Shown one piece after another: positions 55,801 through 64,000 of a stretch of 64,000 bases of DNA (position 1 is its first letter; each line of letters begins with the position of its first letter). Below the pieces are notes generated by a model. That model did not search any database. It was not told the DNA's origin and saw only the letters and a list, made by a program, of their open reading frames with translations. The translations under genes were made by a program, and so were the position numbers. The DNA comes from Nigrospora sphaerica (lineage: Eukaryota > Ascomycota > Sordariomycetes > Amphisphaeriales > Apiosporaceae), in the NCBI GenBank assembly GCA_018287875.1, contig JAGVVL010000021.1, positions 372,001-436,000 of the forward strand, given 5' to 3'.

Positions 55801-58800
55801 GAAATCATAGGGCCTCCCCGCTCGTGGTGGTGCCGTACTCTGGGCCGCACGGGATCGCGATATGCAATCGCCGTGTACTGGGTTTTCCTCCTTGGGTTCG
55901 CGTGCGATTCGCTGGACGCGGCCGGTTCTGCTAAAGAGCATAGAAATAACATCACGGCATCCTCCCTCGCCGGCCTCGTAGGTTGTCGCTGCACGCCGTC
56001 TTCGTGCGTGTTCCTCGGGCGAGCCCGCGCGCGCGGACATGCCGGGGTTGGTTTCGCAGGGCATCTTTGGTTCACCGGTGTCCGCCGCCCATTGTCCCAC
56101 ACAGATCTAACCCGGGCGAAGTGGCATGGGATCGGCTCGGGATGGCTTAGGTGTGCCGAGCTGCGGTAGAGCAAGTACGCGGTCGAGCTCGTTCTCGGCG
56201 ATCGATGATACTGATGGCGTCCAGATGCTTCTCGCGATCCCTCCCCTCGCCCGGGGCAAACGCGTCTTGGACAGGCTCCTGAAACGTGGTCAACCATGGA
56301 CCGTGAGAGGCTTGCGACCTGGATATGTTAGATGGAGTCCACCCCCGCCTTCGAGATCCCCATTTTCAAGTCTGGCTATTCCTGTCCGATCCGACTCGAC
56401 GTTCGATGACGGGTAGCCAACGGCCGACCGATCGGCAATCAGGATGCAGGCCAGTAGCGCATGGTCTCGCGAGGATGGAAATGCCTGTCTCGCCCATCAT
56501 CCGCTGCTCCAGGCGCCGGCCTCTGGGGCTGTCGGCATGTGCAACGTTCTCCTGGGGTTCGGGGTTGCCGTAGATGGGCGCAACAGGGCCGGCTGTGGTA
56601 TCTCGATCGCGGTCGGGGTCAGTGTGCGCGTCGCGTCCGACGCCCAAGCCCTTGTCCAGGCCAGCGGCCGGGGCGCGGCTGCGTAGTCGTGCCACCACGA
56701 CGGGCTGCTCGTCGGCTGGTATGATCAGCTTCGCGTACGCGGAGGATCCTGTCAGCCGACGGCCGAAGTGCGAATTGTTTAAGAGCGCAAACCAACCTGT
56801 CTAGTCGGTGCGGCCAGGCCTCGTGAACAATGCGCCGCCGTTTCTATGCTCGCGCGCGCGGGGAGGGGGTAGTTTCCACCTACTTGGTGTGCTGGGGACG
56901 TCGCCCTGCGTGCTGTTCAAAATGCACCGGGCGCTCTCCCAGAACCTGTCCTGCTGTTTGCCGGGGCCATGGGTGCGCTCGGGCTGGCAGAACCCAGACG
57001 TTCGACGTCGGCACAGCATCCTTTGCGGCCGCCACTTCGACCAGGAGTGCGCGTCGTCGCGCATCATAAGTCGAGGGATTGGGCGCTGGTCCCGTCTGGG
57101 TGTCGGTCCTGTCTAGGCGTTGGTCCTGCCAGGAGATCAGTCATAGGGCGGCAGGACGCGGCGCGGCACGCCTCGCGCTGGTGCTTCAACGGATGGCCCC
57201 GCCCGCCTTCGGGCTCCGTCGTGGCCACGCCCCGGCTGGCGATAATACACCCACCACCGGCCTACTGCTCGGTATGTCCCCCCGAGGCTTCGTTCTCGGC
57301 GGCTTCTCGCGTCCCCGGGGCCTCTTGCCCGCTTGGACGGGCAATGCTGTCGTTCGGTCGGATAGGAACGGTACTACGTAACATGTGTGAAGACGGTTAG
57401 GCTACGGGCAGACACCGCGCCGGGCTGGTCTGGTGGGGAATCCCTCTCTACTCGGGTTCCGGCAAGCGACGCAGAACGCCCACTAAGCGCTTTCTCTTCC
57501 ACGCGACGCCTCGCTTCACAGAACCTAACTCACTGCCACTATCTGGTACAACGTCTGCCGGTCTCTAGGCAGAACCTCGCCAGTGCTAACCGTCGCTCGG
57601 GCGCCATGGGAGCGCTTGCGACTGGACAGAAACCGTCCCCCAACCACGCCCACCAGAACGTCGACGCGCCGCCGCCTCCCCGGAGGGCTTCGAGGCATTC
57701 CGTCCTTCGCATAAGATCGCACCCCTGCCGCGCCGACACACGAGACATCCGTATCACCCGGGGCCTTCATCATCCGTCGACGAACGTACTACCCGAGACG
57801 CCCCGTCTCTGTCGAGCCGTCTTCGATCGGCCTTGAAGCCTCTGTAGCGACCTTCTTTCGCCGTAGGCGACGGGGACCAAAGAGCAGGAGGGCCTAGGGT
57901 TTCGTCCTACGTCGAAACCCCGAACCACGAGAACGGATGGCGACTAAGACGCCTTAAAAACCGCGGCGCATCGATGAGGGGGGCATACAACCGATAGCCA
58001 TCCCTTGTAGGCTGGTCGGGGCCAGAGAAAGCATCCAAATCTAGAGGTAGCACGGTTCTCGCAGCCATTCGGGTGTTCTTCGACATCGTTAAGGATACGG
58101 TCATCGACGCGCCGGTATTCCACGGCCTAGTACCCCTGACCAAGCGCACCCTGGCTGCATCCCGCCCCTTCCGGGCCATACCGTCGTGTGCCGGCAGGAA
58201 CACGGGACAGCGACCGGTTGTGGCATGTGTTCTTTCACGATGCCATTACATTGTTGCATCACGCGACCACGAAGCTTCCTAAGCCAAGGCGTGCGTCCGC
58301 ACCCTTACGTCGGGCCTCCCTCCGGTGCACACGGATGATGGTCATGGAATCGACTACGACCGCAACCACTGGCGTTACCATGGCTTTGTTAAAGCGGCTT
58401 CCGGAACTACCGGAGCCACCAGCCGCGATCACCGGCACACGATTGTTCGAGAACGAAATCGAAGGCAGTCTCGTATTAGGCGGCGTTCCCGTAGGAGTGC
58501 ATCGCTCTTTCGATGGATAGGCCGGGCCGCATAGCTATGCTCGCGTAACTCCTCGGCGAGCCGCTGGCCGAGCCTGCGCACACATGCGGTGCTCCTCCGA
58601 TACCTCCCATCGCACAACGCTCGGCCCCGTGCCGGATCTGGACCCGTTTGTTTCGTTTTTCGGGGGCAGTGGATGGCATAGCCCGAACGACCGTGGTATA
58701 GCTCGGGCGTGTCTCAACATATGGGAACGCATGGAGAGAAGAAAACGAGGTCTTATTCCGATCGGTTCCTAGGGGGCGTGTGGGGCACCTTCTTCGTCGC

Positions 58801-60339
58801 ACACGTACAAGCCCGAGCGCATGCCCGAATTTATCGTGCGCTCGAGACTACCCAGGCAGGAGAATAAGAAGGGTGCCGAAAGACTAGACATGGTTGCGTG
58901 CCTCCTGTGTACTAGCCTGGTCCGTTAGAGAAGAAAGGCACGAGACGGCTTGCCTTCGTCGACGCCCTGATGCTAGCAAAGCCCCGAACAGGAGAGGGAG
59001 ACGACGGTGCCGGGGCTCCTTGCAGGGCGTCTTCTAATGGCGCACCATATCCCTTGCGGGGCTCCCGTACTTGGCGAGTGACTATCATGCCACCCCGATG
59101 AAGTTCAAATTCCTTAGGAATAAGAGCAAGTTACTACTTTAACCCCACCATCGTCCTTGCCACTCCCCGTATGCATTCGGCTAGTTTTTAGTGGCCATAG
59201 TCCTGGTCTCTACGGTGCTAGTAGCTGCGTATGTCCTTCCAGTCCGTACCCCGTTCCGAAGGAGCATTGTTATTAGCATAGGCCCGAACTCAGTTGAACG
59301 CCAGCCGCTACCTCTCCCCGACTCAGTAGACGCCAGCGGCCCCCGAGCCGTGATGGAGCTACTACGCAAGGGCTCTCCTAACTTCACCATTAGATTCGCT
59401 GCGAGTTAACACCGGCTCCGAGCCCATAGACCCGCCCCAAGTTCAACGGTTCGCCCCTGATGTTTCATCGGCCTCGTCGTACCGATCGTCCAATCGACTG
59501 CCGATGCCCTATATGCACCGCTTTCCCTCCAGTACGTGCAACCCGCCTCTGGTCTTGTGGATAGAAGCCTGGAGCACCAGCTGGTCAAGTGCTGCGCTTT
59601 GGGAACGTGGCGCGCACGGCCGGTTCGACAAGGGCCGGCGACCAATCTGGTATATACCAGCAGCGGTCGTCTCGTTGGGGCGTGCCGCGCGGAAGGCGGC
59701 ATTTGTTGTTCTCTATGGCATTGACATCAGCTGCTACAAGGCTTGGGTTATGCGTGCTATTAGAGGCCCGGTCTATAGGGCGTACGCGCTTCCAATTCCG
59801 TATTATTTATACTGTGATCCTGTCTACATCGAGATCGTGACGTCTGGTGGAACCCTCCCCACGAGACGCGGCAACCGCCATCACCTCTTGCGAATCGCAT
59901 TTCGCATACTTTGTCGCCCAAATAATACAGCGAGTCATCCCGAAGACGGTCTACTCATCGTCGAAATCCATTTTACAAAATCTTTACATGCGTACAAACG
60001 GCACGCACCGACGTGGCGATCCCTTCTTACGGGCCGTAAACCATGGTTCGCCCCCTGTCTGCGATAAGGCCATGGCTTCTTCTTTGCGATCCCGTCCTTT
60101 ATGACGTATGGGGCGAGGATCCCCATCTTTGGGTACTGTGAATTGATGTCCTAACAGGCCAGGGCGAGGGGGATAGAAAGCAACTAAGAGTAAGTTAGCT
60201 TAGCCTTAGTGCCAAGGCCGGGGGCGACAGCGACGACCAGCCCGGACGTAAGACTGTTCGGGTGCCCAATACACCTGCCCCTTACCCCTAGCCTGCCGCC
60301 ATCTTCCATCGACCTAATCAGAAGCGGGCGGCATCGCCT
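52876..60339. other. Long GC-rich gene-poor stretch
   Basis: About 7.5 kb in which I can support no gene, RNA or transposon. Open frames are short, overlap on both strands and show no motif. A poly-pyrimidine or microsatellite structure is also lacking. It may be decayed repeat sequence or non-coding accessory DNA. Confidence 0.4.
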
Positions 60340-61530
60340 ACTCCGTGGCGAAAATCCATTTTCTTTCTCACGCAGGCGCGATATCCAGAGTGAATAGTCG
60401 GCCTTGTGCCTCCGCCTATTGGTTACCTGCTGCTGGGGAAAACAGCGGAGACTCGCGGTCGGCGTCTTCCCGGATGCCTGCGCCCGCGCCAGGGGCATCG
60501 AGTGATTTGTGGGAAGGGAACCATGAGAACAGATTCAGGCCACATCGGCTTCGCATGTGGCCCGGACGACAGGGGGCTTCTCTCTTAGCCCTCCGAGAAG
60601 ATTTAACGGTTTCCCCAGGCTAGACTGGCCAAATATCTTGCGGCTCAGCACATGTTTTGCCACGCGCTCGACATAGCAGGCTCTGTTTCCCCGCATCTTT
60701 CTTTGCCTGTCTGCACTCCTGAAGTGGACGCCATCCCTCCACCGGGTCGCAACGATCCCAGTGGCAATGTTTGTTTGCAACGCGTGAACCCTTACTACAA
60801 GCTTTGATTAGTTTCTCGGGACGCAAGCGCAGGCAGCTGGACGGCCTGTCTTGTCCCCAGGCCTTTCGGCAAATCAAAGACGGCGACGACGAGCCCCGGA
60901 ACAAGACCAGCCGGGGTGCCCAGCACATCCGTCTATCATTCATAGCCTACCGCGACCCTCGCTGAACACAACTGGAATCGAACTGCTTCGCGTACCCCGT
61001 GGCGAAATGTTCATTAGCCAACACAAATATGACCTCTAAGGGTGAATGGTCTTCTTCTCTATACACCTACCTATTCGCCATCTATCGCTAGGGGGAACAG
61101 CGGGGGCCTGTGGTTGGTATATCCACGGGTGTCTGCGCCCGCGCCAGGGGCATCGAGCGATGCGTGGGAAAGGACTAACGAGGACGGGATTCCACCCCCG
61201 TCTACTTTCATATGAACCTCAGAGGGCATGGAGGTGGAGGAAGATGCCGTGCTTTTGCCGCCATAGACGGGCCGGATGCCTTGCAGCACAAAATGCGTCG
61301 CCATGCTCTCAACGTATTACGCTCGAGTTGCTTGTGTTTTGCTTTGCCCGCCTGCGCCCTAGAGCACACGCCGTCCCTCCCCCAGACAGGCCGAAGATCC
61401 AGCACCCTACACTTATTACCTACAGCCACCCTAGGACGGGTCGTGATGAGTTCGGTGGCAACCCCTGTTTTGCACACATGAGCCCCCGCTAAGAGTTTCC
61501 ATGTTGTGTGCTCTTCCCACGACACAAGTG
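60340..61530 (+). repeat. Diverged tandem duplication of about 640-650 bp
   Basis: 60340-60960 and 60985-61530 share an ordered series of words: CCGTGGCGAAA, then CTGCGCCCGCGCCAGGGGCA with GCATCGAG, then TTGCTTTGCCCGCCTG-like and GCCATCCCTCC-like words, then GGTGGCAA. The similarity is moderate and there is no intact frame. Confidence 0.6.
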
Positions 61531-61599
61531 CGGGCAGCCAGACGGTCTATTGCGTGAACGCCGTCCTGGCTAAGGGCAATGGCCACCGGACGATATAGG

Positions 61600-62489
61600 G
61601 CCCCTTCTAGCACCGGTTGCCCAGGCCCTTGTCCTATAAACCAATCGCGGAGCAGGCCTAAGGGGGCCTCTGCCTGCCGGCCCAAAGGTGGCCCCCCAAC
61701 AACGACAACGTGGCCTCTCGGCACCATGCGAAAGGGCTTCAGTAGCCCCTTTCTCGACGGCATGCCTTCGTGCATAAAGGCCGGCGGCTCCTTGTGGTTA
61801 TTCGCCATTGCTGTAGTCACAGGGCGCATAGATGCTCCGCCCCCGGTCCCATAACCCCAGAAGACTCCCAGTAGACGGCACTGCTTCCCCTTCGCCCACC
61901 CCACTGGCGTACCCGCCCGCACCACCGGGCGGCTCGTTTGCACTTGCCCGGACTGTTTGGGGCACACACGCCTTCGGCGCGTTCCTCCTTTCGTTCCCCA
62001 AGGTACGCGCCCTGCCTTGCTCGGAGAGTAAAATACTTGACAACCTCCGATGTTTCGACCACGACGTCAACCACGTCCCGCAGCCGAGCGTAGCGAGCCC
62101 CCAGCTACAAACCCGACAGACCGGTGCCCGTAGAGGTCGCTTGGACGAGATGCCGCCCCCAACAGCGAAATGGGACGGCGAGAAGCCCGGCTTCGGCGCT
62201 TGCCGCCAGCACCGCACCGAGTGCGAGTGCGACTACGACGACGACGACGACGACGACGACGATCCCGGTACAACGCCGCATGCGAGTCTGAGACGGGAGT
62301 ACGAACAGCTTGTCGGGAGGGTGGAGGGTTACTTTCGTCTTCTCGGGTTGTTGCGAACCCGTCCTGACGAGGAAGCTGCTCGCATCCTTGAACAGCTCCG
62401 GGGGAATAGTAGTGTGCACATCGTGGTCGGCTTCGGTAAGGAGGGGCGCCTGCTACGTGACGGCTTTAGGTTCCACGTACATCAGTAGA
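61600..62489 (+). pseudogene. Zn2Cys6 transcription factor-like, first tandem copy with destroyed zinc cluster
   Basis: 62130-62480 aligns base by base with 63520-63850 of the second copy. In the second copy the region reads ACTRCRSRKTKCDGVRPACG. Here several cysteine codons are gone (TGC to TGG, TGT to GGG-type changes), leaving CRQHRTECECDYD. That is followed by nine Asp codons from a (GAC)n expansion at 62237-62262. The downstream helix (TTPHASLRREYEQLVGRVEG, then LLRTRPDEEAARILEQLRGN) is well kept. Upstream sequence (61800-61890) also matches 63190-63290, so promoter and gene were duplicated together. It cannot bind zinc in the usual way. Confidence 0.7.
62237..62262 (+). repeat. (GAC)n trinucleotide repeat
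   Basis: About nine GAC units encode poly-Asp in the decayed zinc-cluster copy. The corresponding site in copy 2 reads GACCATGACCCTGATACG. Confidence 0.9.
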
Positions 62490-63372
62490 CCGCATCGGCC
62501 CATACGAGTCTTCTTCATCGACGGAACTCGTGTTGATTGTCGAGCATCCTGGCTGCATCCCACGCCGTCGCCCATTGCTCCCCTTTACGGAGAGCTCCAC
62601 AACACACATCAAGAGGGTGGACTAGAGACAACCCGATACAAGCCCGAGGCCTTGGCGGCTAAGGTACGCAGAAGAGGAGGCAATAGCGACGCCCGGCTTC
62701 GTCTGCTACCAAGAGAATGGGGCTGCTGGCAAGGCTGCATGGTGTGCGAGGGGTTCCAACGCCCTGGCCGCTGCCGCTGTATCGATGACCGACGGGAACA
62801 GAACACGGATTGGCGGCTGGTAGATTGTTTCAGCCCGGCCCGTTCCCTGCGGTTGAGGATTAATATCCAGAGGTTTTCAGCGTTTTGTCTAGCTATACGG
62901 TCGTCCCAGGCTTACACAACCCGGCTCTGCGCACGTGGTAGGCGGTAGAGGCAGCGTGTACGGCCTGGTCGCCATGAACTGTATAGCCTCTTTACTCGAG
63001 CTGGCGTAGGTGATGCCTTGCTTCTAGGCTGACGGCAACCCCATGCGTCTCTGGAATTACTCATTGGCCGCTGTGCAGCCCAGTGCTTTCTTTACCCCCA
63101 CCATGATCGCGGTGCTCCTTCGAAGACCACCTCCCCAAAAATTGGCATGCAATCAAACGGCGGGGAACAGCCCGAGGGACAGCTACTGACAGTGTAGTCA
63201 CAGTGCACATGGGCACTTTGTCCCTACGGGCCCTATAAACTCGGAAGACTCTCAGCTAGGAGCAGTTCTTTCCGTTTACACATGCCATTAGAAGTCACGC
63301 AGGCACTACTTAACCACCTATTCGAGTTTGCTATAAGCCTTTCACACTCCTAAAGGCGTCTTTATACTTACG
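62490..63372. other. Spacer between the two zinc-cluster copies
   Basis: 62500-62570 resembles 63880-63950 (3' part of the same unit), and 63150-63290 resembles the promoter of copy 1. No separate gene is seen. Confidence 0.45.
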
Positions 63373-63426
63373 GTGTTGAGACGCGGCACTCTACCATCCC
63401 TGGGAAAGAACGCCCGACATCCCCTG

Positions 63427-64000
63427 ATGCTGCATCCACTTCGTCAACTCTTGCCCAACACGGAGAGTAGAGATTTGCCGCAAAACAGCCCGCAAAACAA
63501 CCCTCGAGAGACTGTGCGCAAGCGAAAATTGATACAACTCGCTTGCACGAGATGCCGTTCCCGCAAGACGAAATGTGACGGCGTGAGGCCTGCCTGTGGT
63601 ATTTGCCGCAAGCGCAGCACCGAGTGTGAATACGACCATGACCCTGATACGACGCCGCATGCGAATCTGCGACGGAAGTATCAGCACCTCGCTGAGCAGC
63701 TGAAGGACACCACCGAGCTACTCGAGATGTTGAGAGGCCGCCCAGAAGAGGAGGCCGCCGTTATCCTACGACGGCTACGGACGAGTAGCAACTTGCGCAC
63801 CACGCTTGTCTTCATCAAGGAAGGAGACATGTTAGTCGACTTGCAAAGCCCGGATCCGCACCAGAAGACCTTATCCTCCCACCGACATCCTGTTCTTCGA
63901 CGAAACTCGTGCTGATCGTCGAGTACCCCGGATCCCATCGCCCACGGCCGCTTGTCGATTGCATACATGAGCTTGGCTTCGCGGAAAGTGGACATGCTGG
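63427..64000 (+). CDS. Zn2Cys6 fungal-type DNA-binding protein, partial at window end
   Basis: From ATG 63427 the protein reads LHPLRQLLPNTESRDLPQNS and a basic lead (RETVRKRKLIQ). A canonical six-cysteine cluster follows, ACTRCRSRKTKCDGVRPACG, then ICRKRSTECEYD, with C-x2-C-x6-C...C-x2-C-x6-C spacing. A linker and predicted coiled coil (ANLRRKYQHLAEQLKDTTEL, then RGRPEEEAAVILRRLRTSSN) end in FIKEGDMLVDLQ. These proteins are nuclear regulators that bind CGG-type triplets, usually as dimers through the coiled coil. The frame stops at 63915, but similarity with copy 1 and the family pattern suggest a splice or frame change near 63850 and continuation beyond 64000. The central regulatory domain is not in view. 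Confidence 0.78.

Overview
The window looks like part of the chromosome of a filamentous ascomycete, probably a Sordariomycete and plausibly Hypocreales. The grounds are short GT-AG introns of about 50-65 bp, a HET-NACHT-WD40 incompatibility-type gene, a DUF2417 membrane hydrolase, an OLE1-type delta-9 desaturase with a C-terminal cytochrome b5 domain, Zn2Cys6 proteins, Tad1-like LINEs and pogo/Fot1-like DNA transposons. The species cannot be named from the sequence alone.

Layout. 1-4.3 kb: the end of a kinase-like gene fragment abutting a 5'-truncated LINE. 4.4-9 kb: a small multi-exon gene of unknown function, an inverted fragment of a MADS-like repeat family, and an intact five-exon DUF2417 gene. 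9.8-20.1 kb: a repeat-rich block with two truncated copies of one LINE family, a LINE ORF1 fragment, a decayed pogo-type transposon with long terminal inverted repeats, and further kinase-like and MADS-like fragments. 20.3-28.6 kb (minus strand): one HET-NACHT-WD40 gene cut in two by an antisense LINE flanked by a 16-bp target-site duplication; that LINE is itself cut by a nearly intact pogo-type transposon flanked by TA duplications. 29.6-35.4 kb: a double-chromodomain gene, another MADS-like copy and an Est1-type DNA/RNA-binding protein gene. 36-39.4 kb: tandem repeats, then the delta-9 desaturase gene. 40-47.6 kb: a transposase tail remnant, a nearly full-length LINE (ORF1 and ORF2) and a third copy of the truncated LINE family joined to its end. 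47.9-64 kb: minisatellites, higher-order repeats and a long GC-rich stretch with no gene I can recognise. It ends in two diverged tandem copies of a Zn2Cys6 gene, the first with a ruined zinc cluster and the second running off the window.

Host functions that can be named are membrane lipid desaturation, a predicted membrane hydrolase, an Est1/SMG-type protein, a chromatin reader and an NLR-type self/non-self sensor. They do not form a pathway. The main theme is an accessory compartment shaped by nested transposition and by repeated gene families. Many otherwise well conserved frames are interrupted by the apparent loss of one G or C, usually within a G/C run, so some apparent pseudogenes may be sequence-quality artefacts.
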